The notes beneath the pieces were generated by a model. It worked only from the letters and a program-made list of their open reading frames with translations. It was not told the DNA's origin and did not search any database. From NCBI GenBank assembly GCA_910576335.1, contig CAJTIU010000004.1, positions 186,001-250,000 on the forward strand: DNA of 64,000 bases, in the 5' to 3' direction. The DNA comes from Lachnospiraceae bacterium (GTDB lineage Bacteria; Bacillota; Clostridia; Lachnospirales; Lachnospiraceae). A program made the translations under genes and the position numbers. This document shows positions 1-10,262 of the stretch, piece by piece; the first letter of the stretch is position 1; every line of letters begins with the position of its first letter.

Positions 1-219
1 GCCCTGTACAATGTCCGCGTCCTTTCCATCCTGGCCATAGTCATCATCATCTGATGTAAAGGTCATGATCTGGGATACGGGAAATGAGAATCCATTCGGG
101 AATCTATCCTCAATCGCTTCTATAGATACTCCCAGAGCAAAGGATATGGTACAGAGTATGATTCCAGTCACTGCGCAGGCTGCACAGACGCTCCAAAATA
201 CCTTCCACCCTTTTTTCAT
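1..219 (-). CDS. DUF4097-like membrane-anchored protein, N-terminal part (cut by window edge)
   Basis: The 73 visible codons begin at an ATG (219-217) two bases after the stop of the DUF1700 gene, so the two are co-transcribed. The start reads MKKGWKVFWSVCAACAVTGI. Residues 5-31 form one hydrophobic signal-anchor, followed by a short polar stretch rich in aspartate (a run of four near residue 57). The C-terminal part lies outside the window. The family call rests on context: PadR, DUF1700 and a DUF4097 beta-solenoid protein commonly form a three-gene operon in Clostridia. The visible residues alone would support only an exported, membrane-anchored protein. Confidence 0.6.
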   Translation of the reverse strand, partial: MKKGWKVFWSVCAACAVTGIILCTISFALGVSIEAIEDRFPNGFSFPVSQIMTFTSDDDDYGQDGKDADIVQG

Positions 220-221
220 CC

Positions 222-1001
222 TTATGCCACCGCCCTTCTATGAAAAATCCTGTCAAAAACAGTAACAATTCCACGTATAATGCCCGGGATAACAATGATA
301 CAGATCCGGATGCTGATAACGGTCCCGATCGTTCCCATAACTGCAAGGATCAGTCCTGTTCCCATCAGTCCAAGCCCAACTGCAATCTCTGGAATCAGTG
401 CCGCGACTCCTGCACAGAACAGGACGACTCCTGTAAATGCTATTGCAACTGATGCGATTACAACCGACAGGAAAAGGACAAGCACCACCAGTATCATGGC
501 AAATACAACTGCCAGCAATGCTATAGAGACAGGAATAATAATGGGCGCCCCTACTACAATGATTGCAATAATCAAAAGGATCTTAAGCAGGGGACTGGAT
601 TTCGGAGGTTCTGGATCAGACGCATCTCTTCCGCCTTCTGCACTTCGTCTGTCACTGCCTGCATAGTAGTAGCCTCCGGCTCCCTGATTCTGTCCTCCGG
701 TATTCTGAAAACTACTTCCTACAGGGACATCCTTTTTCTCAAATCTTGTGTCCTGGTAGCCTGTTTCCCTGTATTCGCTGTATCCGTCCTCCTTCTGCCC
801 TGTCTCCTGAACACCCAGGTCTGCCTTGATCGTTGCCGCAACCTTTTCCGGGCTCTCCAGCTCCTCAATTACCTGGTGCTCATTCTCCTCTCCGGCGTCA
901 TCAAAGTAGTCATTGTAATATTTCATTGCTTCCTGTCTCTCAACCACAGGAATATCCTGCAAAAGTGCGGCTAATTCTGTCATAAACTCTATGCGGCTCA
1001 T
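222..1001 (-). CDS. DUF1700 family membrane protein (HAAS domain)
   Basis: 259 residues. Residues 1-65 form a soluble helical domain of the HAAS/DUF1700 type (start MSRIEFMTELAALL, then an EAMKYYNDYFDDAG segment and a SPEKVAATIK helix). Residues 66-133 are a polar Gly/Tyr/Gln-rich linker with low complexity. From about residue 135 to 255 the protein is almost continuously hydrophobic, giving four or five membrane segments. Its start overlaps the PadR stop by four bases (ATGA), so translation is coupled. DUF1700 proteins are thought to act with PadR regulators and DUF4097 partners in envelope sensing; the molecular role is not established. The family call is firm. Confidence 0.85.
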   Translation of the reverse strand: MSRIEFMTELAALLQDIPVVERQEAMKYYNDYFDDAGEENEHQVIEELESPEKVAATIKADLGVQETGQKEDGYSEYRETGYQDTRFEKKDVPVGSSFQNTGGQNQGAGGYYYAGSDRRSAEGGRDASDPEPPKSSPLLKILLIIAIIVVGAPIIIPVSIALLAVVFAMILVVLVLFLSVVIASVAIAFTGVVLFCAGVAALIPEIAVGLGLMGTGLILAVMGTIGTVISIRICIIVIPGIIRGIVTVFDRIFHRRAVA

Positions 1002-1321
1002 GCACTTACACCTCCCTCAAATAATTCATTAATCTTCTTTGAATAATCCTTCCATTCTGTACGATATAACTCCAGCTGTATTGTTCCCTTATCTGTCACT
1101 TTGTAGTACCGCCTGTTCCGCCCGTCAAACTGCCTGTCATAGACCTCCAGGCATTCATCCTTCTGCAGACGCCTCAGAACAGGATACAGAGTTGATTCTG
1201 AAACCTCAATCGCCTTCCTTACATCCTGCGTAATCTTGTAACCGTATGTTCCCTCTTCTTCCTGGGACACAACCGCCAGGACAATTGCATCCAGAAGGGC
1301 TGCTCCGGTGTTAAATACCAT
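998..1321 (-). CDS. PadR family transcriptional regulator
   Basis: 107 residues, the usual length for a short PadR protein. The winged-helix domain occupies residues 8-80: a GTYGYKITQDVRK helix pair, the recognition helix with SESTLYPVLRRLQ, and the wing RRYYKVTDKG, all characteristic of PadR. The C-terminal helix is the dimerisation arm. It is the first gene of an operon with the DUF1700 and DUF4097 genes and overlaps the next gene by four bases. The start is supported by GGAAG a few bases upstream. A consensus promoter with AT-rich dyads lies just upstream, so autorepression is likely. Confidence 0.9.
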   Translation of the reverse strand: MVFNTGAALLDAIVLAVVSQEEEGTYGYKITQDVRKAIEVSESTLYPVLRRLQKDECLEVYDRQFDGRNRRYYKVTDKGTIQLELYRTEWKDYSKKINELFEGGVSA

Positions 1322-1389
1322 ATCTTCACTTCCTTTCGGCAGGTCTGTTATAATATTGTTTTTATATTAATATTATTTGTTTCAATAAT

Positions 1390-1418
1390 ATTATATGACG
1401 TATATTATTATTTGTCAA
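1390..1418 (-). promoter_or_regulatory. SigA-type promoter of the PadR operon with AT-rich dyad
   Basis: On the minus strand a perfect TTGACA (1418-1413) is followed by 17 bases and a perfect TATAAT (1395-1390). Repeats of AATAATATTATT type overlap the spacer and the -10 region; these are plausible PadR operator half-sites. The match to consensus is seen directly; operator use is inferred. Confidence 0.8.
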
Positions 1419-1424
1419 CCATAA

Positions 1425-1466
1425 AATCGGGGACGGGGTAAAATTAATTTTACCCCGTCCCCGATT
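1425..1466. repeat. Family A palindrome, copy 1 (3' of addA)
   Basis: A perfect 42-bp palindrome without a loop: the left arm begins AATCGGGGACGGGG, the centre is TTAA within an AT tract, and the right arm is its exact complement. It lies 20 bp beyond the addA stop codon and may act as its transcription terminator, although there is no classical U tract. The centre differs from the other five copies. Confidence 0.9.
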
Positions 1467-1485
1467 AACACAAACTTTATCTTCC

Positions 1486-4400
1486 TTATACTCTGATCTC
1501 CTCTTTAAGGGTGAAGGAATAGATCACCTTCTCCTTCACATCCCTGCCTGTCATCTGCTCAAGCGCCCTGGCATAGTAATCTAGCTGTGCATGGTATTTC
1601 TCCGCAAGCTCCCCGGCACTTTCCACCTGGTCGGTCTTATAATCCAGCACCGTAAACCCGTCCGGCTCCTCAAAGTACACGTCAATGATTCCCTGCACAA
1701 GGAGCATCTCCCCCTCTTTCCCTTCGTTCTGGTACACTTCCTTTGCGTCAACCCCCAGGACAAAGGGCTGTTCCCTTTTAAGCGTTCCCTGCAGGGCGCA
1801 TTCCCGCATCCGCTGCCCCGTCCGGCTTCCAAGGAATCCAAGGATGTCCTCCTCCCTGATGCAGCCCGCCATCTCCTCTGTCATCTTTCCGCTCTCCACA
1901 AATGTATCTGCGGTTTCCCTCAGGCTCTCCGGCGTATACTCTCTCTGGAAATCCAGAAGCTCCAGAAGCCTGTGGTAGGCGGTTCCTCTTGACGCCCCTG
2001 AAAGCTCCTCCTCTTCTTTTAGAAACTTCGGGATCAAGGGAATGACCTCTGGCTCCTCGTAGAAGTACTCTCCATCCTCCCCGGATGAACCGGCCTCCTC
2101 CCCGGACATTTCCTGAAAGTGCGCCCGCTTCTTTAGCTCCGATACGGTAAACTTAAGTTTCCTGGAAAGGCTGTCTGTATATGCGTAAGTAAATCCAAAC
2201 TGTTCCTTTAGCATCTCTTTTGTGGCCGCGTCATAGACCCGCCCGGTGTCCCAGTTCTCCAGGACAGATTTTTTCATTCTCCCGGCTGTCTCCTCGGCAG
2301 CCTCCTCCCGCACTGCATCTTCCAGGGTCAGTGTCCTTAATTTTACCGGAATCTCTGGCGTAAGCCGCATAAGTGCCGGAAGGATGAAGTCCCAGTAAGT
2401 CGCTGCCCTGCTAAGCTTTCCAAAGCTTATGGGCTCTTCCTTCTGGTCTTTTATCATCTGGAAACTGTCAAGCTTTTTTTCAAGGTTTGAGATGGTTCCG
2501 GTAATAATAAGCTTCTCCCTTGCACGGGTCAGGGCTACGTAGAGAACCCTGAGTTCCTCTCCCAGGCTGTCCAGTGCTTCTTCCTTCTGGATGACTTTTT
2601 TCACCAGGCTTGGGCTTTTGGTACGCAGGTTCAGATCTACCGCATCCAGGCCCACGCCCATCCTCTGGTGGAGTACGGCGCTGCTCCTTGCATCCTGCAT
2701 ATTGAAGCGTTTTCCCATGCCCGCCACAAATACAATGGGAAATTCCAGTCCCTTGCTTTTGTGAATAGTCATCAGGCGGACTGTGTCTGACTGTTCATCC
2801 TCCAAAGCCGCCTCCCCGTAATCCACATCATATTTCCGGAGCTGGCCGATATAGCGGATAAAGTGAAACAGGCCCTTATAACTGGCAGATTCAAAGACCC
2901 TTGCTTTTTCGGAAAGCATATCTAGATTCGCCTTTCTCTGGGCTCCGCCCGGCATTGCAGAGACAAAATCTCCGTACCCCGTATCCGTAAGAATCTTCCT
3001 GATGAGCTCATGCATGGGTGTGTAGGGCACGATCTTACGGAATAGCTCTATCTGTCTTAAGCACTGTTCGAGTTTTCCCCGGATACTCTCTTCTTTCCCT
3101 TCCCTGCGGTACCGGGTCACTGCAAGGAAAAAGGGGCTCTCCTTGTATGCGCTTTTTATCACCGCAAGTTCCTCTGCCAAGAGTCCTCCAAAGGGGGACG
3201 CAAGCACAGCCGCAAGCGGAATATCCTGCTGCCCGTTGTCAAGCACCCGCAGATAATCTAGAAACACTCCGATCTCCTGCGTCTCAAAGTACCCCTCTCT
3301 CGTCCCCGCGCAGGCAGGGATTCCTTCCTTATTCAGTACCTCTGTGAATACATCTGCAAACCCCTTGATGCTTCTTGTCAGAATCACAATATCCGAATAA
3401 CGAACCGGGCGCAGCGCCCCTGTCTCTTTGTCTGTCACCTGATGGTTTAAGAGAAGCTCCCGAATACGCCCGGCGATTATCCTCGCCTCTAGCTCCCGCC
3501 CGGAAACTGCCCCGGACTCTGAGGCATCCGGATCTATGCCGCTCTCCTTTAGGGATTTCCTCACCTTCTCCATATCACTGTCAATCACAAGCACCTCTGT
3601 CCTGGTGTCAGCCCCGGCGCCCTTTGCATCTGGAAATGACGCCCCCGCATAGAGAGCCGCCTGATCGTCATAGGTAATTCCGCCTAAGCCCCTGGTCATA
3701 ATCTGGCGGAAGATATAGTTTATCCCTTCCAGCACCTCTTTTCTGCTCCGGAAATTTTTATGAAGGTCGATTCTTTGTTTTTTACTGTCTTCTGTCTCAT
3801 AGGTATCAAATTTCTCCATAAAAAGCTCTGGCCTGGACAGGCGGAACCGGTAGATGCTCTGCTTCACATCCCCCACCATAAAGATATTGTAATGCCCCTC
3901 CCATACCCTGGAAATACTAGTCAGTATGGTTTCCTGAATGAGGTTGCTGTCCTGGTACTCGTCTATCATGATCTCCCGGAACTGCTGCTGGTACTCCCTC
4001 GCCACAACGGATGGCACAAAGTCCCCTTCCTTCCTCTCGGTCAGTATCCTCAGGGCGTACTGCTCCATGTCTGAAAAATCTATGAGATCCTTTTTTCGTT
4101 TCTCTGCCTCAAAGTTCTCTGAAAACTTCTCCACAAGATCCCCAAGAACCTCCATACTTCCCCGGCAGAGCTTAAGGTCCGCAAGAAGCCCTTCTGTATC
4201 CTGGTAAAAATACTGGGAGCGGAGATCTCCGGCCAGTCCCTTTACCTCCTCCCGGACTGCCTTTACCCGGGCCGTCTTTTCCTCCGAAACCGTCTTATCC
4301 CTGTTCGCCGGAAGGCGGACCCAGGCAAGACGGCTCATCTTTTCATTGAGCTTCGCAAATGTATCTGTACTTAAAAAGTCTTCGATCATCTTAAGATCTG

Positions 4401-5157
4401 CAAAAAGGGCTGATTCATATGCAGCCGGGCCGTCCGCCTCCCTGCAAAGAGCAAGACCCTGGGCCAGAAGCTCTGACGCTTCCTTAAGGGAGATTAAGGC
4501 ATGCTTCATAATCACACCCGCAAGACGGCTCTCTTCCAGTTCCCCGGCTGTCTCTGCCTCATAGGCAGAAGCACAGTCTGTAAGCCACCCCCTGGAATCC
4601 GGGTAGCTTCTGGAAAACTCATAAATCTTAAGAATCAGTTCCTCCAGCTTCTTGTCATTTCTCCCGCCGCTGTATGCTGACACAAAATCCAGATATTCCG
4701 GCCTTGCAAGCTGGTACTGTTCTTCCAAAAGCGCCTCCAGGACATCCTGGCGCAAAAGCTTAAGTTCTCCCTCCTCCCCGATCCGGAAACCCGGATCAAG
4801 GTTAATGGCGTGAAAGTGATCCCGGATGACCGACAGGCAGAAGCTGTGGATCGTTGTAATCCGGGCATTGTGGATCAGCGTTGCCTGCTGTCTCAGATGC
4901 TCATTTTCCGGATATTCCTCAAGCTTCTTCTCTATGGCGGCGCGGATGCGCTCCTTCATCTCTGCTGCGGCTGCCTCTGTAAATGTTACGATCAGAAGCT
5001 GGTCCACGCTTACCGGCTCTTGATCCTTCGTAAGCATTGTAATAATCCGCTCCACCAGTACCGCAGTCTTGCCGGAGCCTGCTGCAGCAGACACAAGGAT
5101 ATTGCGGCCCCTAAGGTCAATGACCTGTTTCTGTTCTTTTGTCCATGTCATACCCAT
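1486..5157 (-). CDS. addA: ATP-dependent helicase/nuclease subunit A
   Basis: 1223 residues, normal for AddA. AddA with AddB resects double-strand DNA ends for recombination in Firmicutes, replacing RecBCD. The UvrD-type helicase core starts with Walker A AAAGSGKT (residues 24-31), then motif Ia (LIVTFTEAAAAEMKER) and Walker B with IDEYQDSN near residue 400. Later come the YVALTRAREK motif of superfamily 1A and a RecB-type nuclease domain, with GIIDVYFE and LDYKTD (D1172, K1174) as metal and catalytic residues. The start has several bases of AAGGATATG context, and only four bases separate it from the addB stop, so the pair forms one operon. A family A palindrome follows the stop. Confidence 0.98.
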   Translation of the reverse strand: MGMTWTKEQKQVIDLRGRNILVSAAAGSGKTAVLVERIITMLTKDQEPVSVDQLLIVTFTEAAAAEMKERIRAAIEKKLEEYPENEHLRQQATLIHNARITTIHSFCLSVIRDHFHAINLDPGFRIGEEGELKLLRQDVLEALLEEQYQLARPEYLDFVSAYSGGRNDKKLEELILKIYEFSRSYPDSRGWLTDCASAYEAETAGELEESRLAGVIMKHALISLKEASELLAQGLALCREADGPAAYESALFADLKMIEDFLSTDTFAKLNEKMSRLAWVRLPANRDKTVSEEKTARVKAVREEVKGLAGDLRSQYFYQDTEGLLADLKLCRGSMEVLGDLVEKFSENFEAEKRKKDLIDFSDMEQYALRILTERKEGDFVPSVVAREYQQQFREIMIDEYQDSNLIQETILTSISRVWEGHYNIFMVGDVKQSIYRFRLSRPELFMEKFDTYETEDSKKQRIDLHKNFRSRKEVLEGINYIFRQIMTRGLGGITYDDQAALYAGASFPDAKGAGADTRTEVLVIDSDMEKVRKSLKESGIDPDASESGAVSGRELEARIIAGRIRELLLNHQVTDKETGALRPVRYSDIVILTRSIKGFADVFTEVLNKEGIPACAGTREGYFETQEIGVFLDYLRVLDNGQQDIPLAAVLASPFGGLLAEELAVIKSAYKESPFFLAVTRYRREGKEESIRGKLEQCLRQIELFRKIVPYTPMHELIRKILTDTGYGDFVSAMPGGAQRKANLDMLSEKARVFESASYKGLFHFIRYIGQLRKYDVDYGEAALEDEQSDTVRLMTIHKSKGLEFPIVFVAGMGKRFNMQDARSSAVLHQRMGVGLDAVDLNLRTKSPSLVKKVIQKEEALDSLGEELRVLYVALTRAREKLIITGTISNLEKKLDSFQMIKDQKEEPISFGKLSRAATYWDFILPALMRLTPEIPVKLRTLTLEDAVREEAAEETAGRMKKSVLENWDTGRVYDAATKEMLKEQFGFTYAYTDSLSRKLKFTVSELKKRAHFQEMSGEEAGSSGEDGEYFYEEPEVIPLIPKFLKEEEELSGASRGTAYHRLLELLDFQREYTPESLRETADTFVESGKMTEEMAGCIREEDILGFLGSRTGQRMRECALQGTLKREQPFVLGVDAKEVYQNEGKEGEMLLVQGIIDVYFEEPDGFTVLDYKTDQVESAGELAEKYHAQLDYYARALEQMTGRDVKEKVIYSFTLKEEIRV

Positions 5158-5161
5158 ATCC

Positions 5162-8100
5162 TTATACCTCCTCTCCTGACCCGTGATTGATTCCCTTCGG
5201 CTCGTTTATTCCCGGTGATCTGTCTGTTTCCTGTGGGACGGACCGGACTTCATCTACCTCACGCTTCATGGCAGCGATTGCCTCCTCTTTGCTCATCTTT
5301 CCAATGTCCCGGTAGCGGAAACCGGGTATCTTTACGTCAAATCCGCACACATGCCGGAAGCCGCAGTAATCGCACCCGCTCTCCTGGCCTCTCCGGTAGG
5401 GCAGAGCGTCTGTCTTCCCACTTAAGATCTGCCTGTGGGTCTCCTGAACCTTTTTCACGGCATGTCTCATCATTACCTGGAATTCTTCCTCCGGCACCGC
5501 CTTTGAGCTCTTAGAAAGACTGCCGTTTTTATTATATTTCAAAGGAGCCGCCATGGATTCTCCCTCCATCTGCCGGTCCAGATGGAACAGAACCTCGTCT
5601 TTCAGATTAATCATACCGTCCGGCTTCAGCTCCTTTAAAATATCCTGTCCAGTCTCTTCCTGATCCTCCTTTTTCTCCACAAGGGGATCCTGGATCCGGT
5701 AATAAAATACCCCTGCAGGGATGACCTCTTTCCCCGGATGGCGCTTCTCCTGTTCCCTAAGCGCCGCATCCATATACACCATCAGCTGGAGCTGAAGCCC
5801 ATAATAAAGGGCAGCCACGTCAAAGGCAGTCCCTCCTGTTTTATAGTCCAAAACCTTTACATAAAGGCGGTCCCCGTCCTCGCAGGTGTCGATCCGGTCA
5901 ATCTTGCCGTTTCCAAACCGCAGTTCATAGGCTGACGGAACAAAATCCCCTGCCCTAAGCTGCTCTGTGAGGGCCCAGACCGTCCGGGCAAGCAGCTTTT
6001 TCATCCGTACAATCATATATTCATTGCGGGCAGAGCTATAGAGAACGGAGTTTCCGTAGTCCGTGATGACCTCCTCCACGCTTTCCCCGATCAGGGCATC
6101 CGCCTCTTCACCCGTGAGCTCTGTCCAGAGAACTCCCGCCTCCTCCACTTTCCTGGAAAATCTCTCTAGCGCGCTGTGGCATACATTTCCCAGATCCACT
6201 GCCTGAAATTCATATTCCTGCCTCTCTCTTAATCCCAACCCATAGGACAGGAAATGAGCGAATGCACAGGCCGAAAAGCGCTCAATTCTCGTAATACTGT
6301 CCTCAAAATCCTCTCCGTAAAGCTTCCTGGCCACTGCCCTTGTCAGTCCGTCCGCAGGACGGTGGTAGTAACCGGCCAGCAGGAGCCTCTCTGCCTTCTC
6401 CTTCCACTCCGGGCTGCTCAGGTACCAGGAGTAAAGCTCCTGCCATGCCTGATCCATTCCCCGGGGGCTTAAGAATCCCTGAATCAGAGCATCCATTCCC
6501 ATCTGCTCCGTAAGTTCTCTGTCGGACAGCCCTTTCTCCTCCTCATCCTGCACTGGCAAGAGGGGATACAGCCGCCGGATCTCCTGCACCAGATAGGAAG
6601 GGCGCATGCTCTTTCCGTCAGAGGATACCTTGCTGTAATAGATATCCAGCTTTTCGGAAGGCTTCGTAAGATTCATGTACAGATAAAACTTCTGAATATA
6701 TGCCTCCTCCTTGCCCCCGGGCGATAATGGCAGCCTTTCTTTCTGAAAACACTCCCTGTCACGCTCTGTAAGAAGCCCGGTCCGAAGCAGCGTTCCCGGA
6801 AGATAAGCGTCATTTGCCCCCAGAAACAGCAAAGCTTTAATGTCCTTAAGCCTGGTGCGCTTCACATCTCCCACAACGACCTGGTCCACTCCGGGAGGGA
6901 TGACCCCAACCCGGGCCTCCGCAAGCCCTGCATCCAGAAGCTTTCCATATTCACTTAAGGATACTGGCTCATCCCCCAGAAGCTCCACGAACTTTTCAAG
7001 CAATTCGATGAGTATGCGGTAAATCTGTGCATACTCCTTTGCAAGAGCCAGCTCTCCCGCCTCCTGAAAAGCTTCCTCCTGTATCTTAAGCTTCTTCTGA
7101 AGCTCCTCCTTCACCATAAACTGGTAGACTGCCATTGTAATATCCTTTACGGTCTTCTTTCTCTGTCTCAGCACAAATACCAGCTCATCGACCATCTCCA
7201 CAAACAGTACCCGGCAATGGTTGACATGGGCAAGCTCTTCCTCCTTCATGCCGCGCAGACGGCGGACCCAGCGCTCCTGCCATCTCTTATACCCCTTGAT
7301 TCCTGTTCCAGTCACATAGTTTTCCATTCCGCAGACCTCTTCATAGGAAAGCCCTGAAAGACCTGTCCGCAGGAAACGGAACACGCTCTCACAGGTAAAG
7401 TTCTGCTCCGCCATATTCAGAAGGCTCCGGATGTATTCTACAAACGGATTCAGCAGGATACTCCTCTTATGATCCATAAACACCGGAATGTCGTAGACTT
7501 CAAACGCCTGCTCCAGATAATCCCCGTACACATCCATGTTGCTGACAATCACCCCTATGTCCCGGTAACGGTAATTCTCCTTCCTGACAAGCCTTCGGAT
7601 CTCCCCCGCTGCAAGGATGGACTCCTCCTTCGGATTTCTCGCCGCATGAATCCCTATGGCTTCCTGCTCCTTTTTATAAGTTTCCTTCCCGTACCGGAAA
7701 AGATTGTGTTCCAGGAATGCAAATACCTCATTTTCACGGAATCGCCAGGGCGTCCCTCCATACAGGCAGAGCGGCTCCTCTATCCGTACCTTTGCCTCCT
7801 TTGTAATCTCCACAAGAGAGGTGACCATCCGCTTGCTGAGTGCAAACAGCTGATATGGATGCCTGCAGGCATATGGGTTCTCCCTCTCGTCCATAATCAC
7901 CGTCACAACCACCTTGCGGCAGCGCAGCATAAGCTCCCGCAGCAGACGGTTCTGCACCGGGGTAAATCCGGTGAAGCCGTCCAGTACGACTGTACTGTTT
8001 TTTAAAAGCTCTGACTTCGGAATCTCACGGCTTAGGACGTCCAGAAGCTCTTCCTTCGTAATGTATTTCTTTTGCAGGTAGTCGGTAAAGCCTCTATATA

Positions 8101-8584
8101 AAACCTGGAGATCCATCAGCTTATAGTATAGCCCGGAGCCCTCGCCTGCCGCCTCCATGATGCGCTCCAGTTCCTCCTCGCCGATATCATACTGAGTAAA
8201 TTCCGAAATTGCGGATTTCACTTCGCTTATGTATCCAAGTTTTTTCATATTTCCCTTAAGTACAAAAAGATCATCCTCATAATCTGCCGCAATTTTGCGC
8301 AGAATCAGATTCTTCCCCTCATCGTCAAGCATGGGCAGACTCCCCCCACCTGTCTCCTCGAACACGCGGTACGCAAGACGCCCGAAGCTTAACACGTCAA
8401 TATTCATAATGCAGTGGCTGGGATGCTGCATGACCAGGTCTTTCTGCGTCTGCATGGTGAACTGCTCCGGCACAAGGACAATAAGATTCTCCTCCGGACG
8501 TTTCTCTGATTCCTCTATAATATTCTGATATAACTGATAGGATTTGCCGGACCCCGAAGGACCGAAAATAAACTGAAAAGACAT
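5162..8584 (-). CDS. addB: ATP-dependent helicase/deoxyribonuclease subunit B
   Basis: 1140 residues, the expected length for AddB. A P-loop GPSGSGKS lies at residues 8-15. The C-terminal RecB-like nuclease domain carries the LDYKTGG motif, and the cluster-forming cysteines are present: one in SACAFAHFL and three in CDYCGFRHVC near the C-terminus. This pattern matches the 4Fe-4S staple of AddB. It is the first gene of the addBA operon. The ribosome binding site is a run of GGGGGG about six bases before the ATG. Nothing unusual is seen. Confidence 0.98.
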   Translation of the reverse strand: MSFQFIFGPSGSGKSYQLYQNIIEESEKRPEENLIVLVPEQFTMQTQKDLVMQHPSHCIMNIDVLSFGRLAYRVFEETGGGSLPMLDDEGKNLILRKIAADYEDDLFVLKGNMKKLGYISEVKSAISEFTQYDIGEEELERIMEAAGEGSGLYYKLMDLQVLYRGFTDYLQKKYITKEELLDVLSREIPKSELLKNSTVVLDGFTGFTPVQNRLLRELMLRCRKVVVTVIMDERENPYACRHPYQLFALSKRMVTSLVEITKEAKVRIEEPLCLYGGTPWRFRENEVFAFLEHNLFRYGKETYKKEQEAIGIHAARNPKEESILAAGEIRRLVRKENYRYRDIGVIVSNMDVYGDYLEQAFEVYDIPVFMDHKRSILLNPFVEYIRSLLNMAEQNFTCESVFRFLRTGLSGLSYEEVCGMENYVTGTGIKGYKRWQERWVRRLRGMKEEELAHVNHCRVLFVEMVDELVFVLRQRKKTVKDITMAVYQFMVKEELQKKLKIQEEAFQEAGELALAKEYAQIYRILIELLEKFVELLGDEPVSLSEYGKLLDAGLAEARVGVIPPGVDQVVVGDVKRTRLKDIKALLFLGANDAYLPGTLLRTGLLTERDRECFQKERLPLSPGGKEEAYIQKFYLYMNLTKPSEKLDIYYSKVSSDGKSMRPSYLVQEIRRLYPLLPVQDEEEKGLSDRELTEQMGMDALIQGFLSPRGMDQAWQELYSWYLSSPEWKEKAERLLLAGYYHRPADGLTRAVARKLYGEDFEDSITRIERFSACAFAHFLSYGLGLRERQEYEFQAVDLGNVCHSALERFSRKVEEAGVLWTELTGEEADALIGESVEEVITDYGNSVLYSSARNEYMIVRMKKLLARTVWALTEQLRAGDFVPSAYELRFGNGKIDRIDTCEDGDRLYVKVLDYKTGGTAFDVAALYYGLQLQLMVYMDAALREQEKRHPGKEVIPAGVFYYRIQDPLVEKKEDQEETGQDILKELKPDGMINLKDEVLFHLDRQMEGESMAAPLKYNKNGSLSKSSKAVPEEEFQVMMRHAVKKVQETHRQILSGKTDALPYRRGQESGCDYCGFRHVCGFDVKIPGFRYRDIGKMSKEEAIAAMKREVDEVRSVPQETDRSPGINEPKGINHGSGEEV

Positions 8585-8620
8585 AGCATTCCCCCCTCTT
8601 ATACTTTTTTACATGATTCA

Positions 8621-8670
8621 TTATATGATACAAGCGTCAAAATAGCTTTTGACGCTTTCATCATTACATA
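8621..8670. repeat. Family B palindrome, short variant
   Basis: Flanked by TTATATGATACAAG on the left and CTTTCATCATTA on the right, with AAGCGTCAAAA (8632-8642) and TTTTGACGCTT (8647-8657) as arms around a four-base loop. Longer copies elsewhere (39351, 59000) carry an extra inner palindrome around CATGCTTGCATG that is missing here. It lies just upstream of addB. Confidence 0.8.
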
Positions 8671-8740
8671 AAGGTAAGCGTTTCATTTAATATGAGTTTT
8701 CCCCTATATTCTCATTGGATTGGGTAATTTATTGGGTAAA

Positions 8741-10262
8741 TTATTTTTTTAATACCCAATTAGCCAATCTTTTATTATCCGAATCAGTGGTAATAATTCC
8801 TTCCTTTTTCATCTTTTTTAGCAAGTTTCTCACTTTTGATTCCTTTTGATTTTCATCAAGTGTATCGGGTAATTTATCTTTTAACAACTGAATAAAGTCT
8901 TGCTTTTTACCCAATTTATAAGTTTCCAGATAACTGATTATCCTTTTCCGATACGCTTCTTCCTCAAACCCTTTGTTCTTTACACACTGCGCCTTTTCGT
9001 CAACATATTCTGCTATTCTTGCAGAGATATAAATATTGGGCATTTTGCCTTCTATAACGTTAAGTTTTCTCAAATATCTTACTTCCTCTTTATTGATTGG
9101 CTTATGCTTTTGAACACAATCGGCTAAATATACTGTCTTTAAATCAAAATCAGGATTTTCAAAAAGCATATGTGTATAATTTTCGTCCAATATTTTCCCG
9201 TATATTGTAACCTTGACCTGCCTTGCCCTTGATAAATCGTAATCAGGCAATGGAAAATATCTCTCTTTTTGTATTCTGAAAGCGCGTCTTATTCCTGTAG
9301 TTTGAGTGTCAATCATATTGAAATTAACCATTGTCTGTGCCAGAAGCTGATTTCTATAGAACGGAGGATTGTAGCTCGGCTCTAAAATTGGTTCAATCTT
9401 TCCTGGCAAAAATGTACCGGGATTTGTCAAAATAATACTATCCTCAAACTCATTTAAATAAATTCTTCCACCGATTGTATAATCGGAATGAGCAATACAA
9501 TTATTCATAAGCTCACGAAGAATCCACATATCATACTGCTTCGTTTCTGTAGGAAACAACGTAAGTTGATTTGGCATATATCTGTATGTCAGATTACGAA
9601 TTTTTTCAGAAAATTCTATCACTCAATGTGATAAATGGGATCCGGAAGATTTCATAATCTTTGACATCATCCTTTGAGTCATACAATCTCCACGATGCCT
9701 CTGGAGCGGAATTGAATAAATAATCAAAATCCTCGTTTCCCAACAGAAGCATAGCTGCATTTGTTACTCGCCCATTTACAATGAGTTTGTTCTTTATAAG
9801 AAATTCTTCGTCCGTCATTTTATCCACTTCCTCGGCAATATACGGGCGGTTCATTTTCTCTTTATATTTTTCTCGTGCAATGGCAATTGCTTTTTTATCC
9901 AAATGCTCAATTGTTGCATCAATGGTAAACTGCTTAGACCAATCTTTCTTTTCCTGTCCTCGAATCCGGTCCTGTTCTTCAATAGACAATGCACTTAAAG
10001 ATTCGCCGTTTCTCCCATAATAATGATCATTCCAACCAGTCGGAATTGCTGCTGCCGCAGCCGGTATTTGAAACATAATTACACGTCTTTTTTCGCCGTC
10101 TACAATTGGATATATCTCATATATCTCAATAAAAGATATACTTCCGGTAGTATTCGTTGAAATTTCCTGCTTTAGAGTATCTAACCCTTTTGTATTACGG
10201 TAATTTGTTCCAACAATCTGCTTATCTTTATTACGAACTCCAAAAACAAACCAGCCAAACTG
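8741..10262 (-). pseudogene. AlbA_2/RecG-like ATP-binding protein, 5'-truncated and frameshifted
   Basis: Three pieces of one gene are visible. Bases 10262-10077 encode the end of an AlbA_2 DNA-binding domain (GWFVFGVRNKDKQIVGTNYR) and join in frame with the section beginning FQIPAAAAAIPTGW, which runs to 9606. The remainder, 9622-8741 (293 codons), continues in another frame with the GHKL-type ATPase segment (RELMNNCIAHSDYTIGG, NPGTF) and a C-terminal winged-helix region. Between 9606 and 9622 the frame shifts (IPFITLSDRI versus VIEFSEKIRN). The expected first 50 or so residues are missing because transposase remnants abut at about 10262. Such proteins are transcription-linked or defence-linked regulators; this copy is probably non-functional. 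Confidence 0.8.

Noticed and set aside
240-666. Open frames on the plus strand opposite the DUF1700 gene
   Set aside because: They are mirror frames of the hydrophobic and linker sections, lack ribosome binding sites and show no domain.
7469-8005. 178-codon plus-strand frame inside addB
   Set aside because: Antisense shadow of a firmly identified gene with no start signal or recognisable motif.
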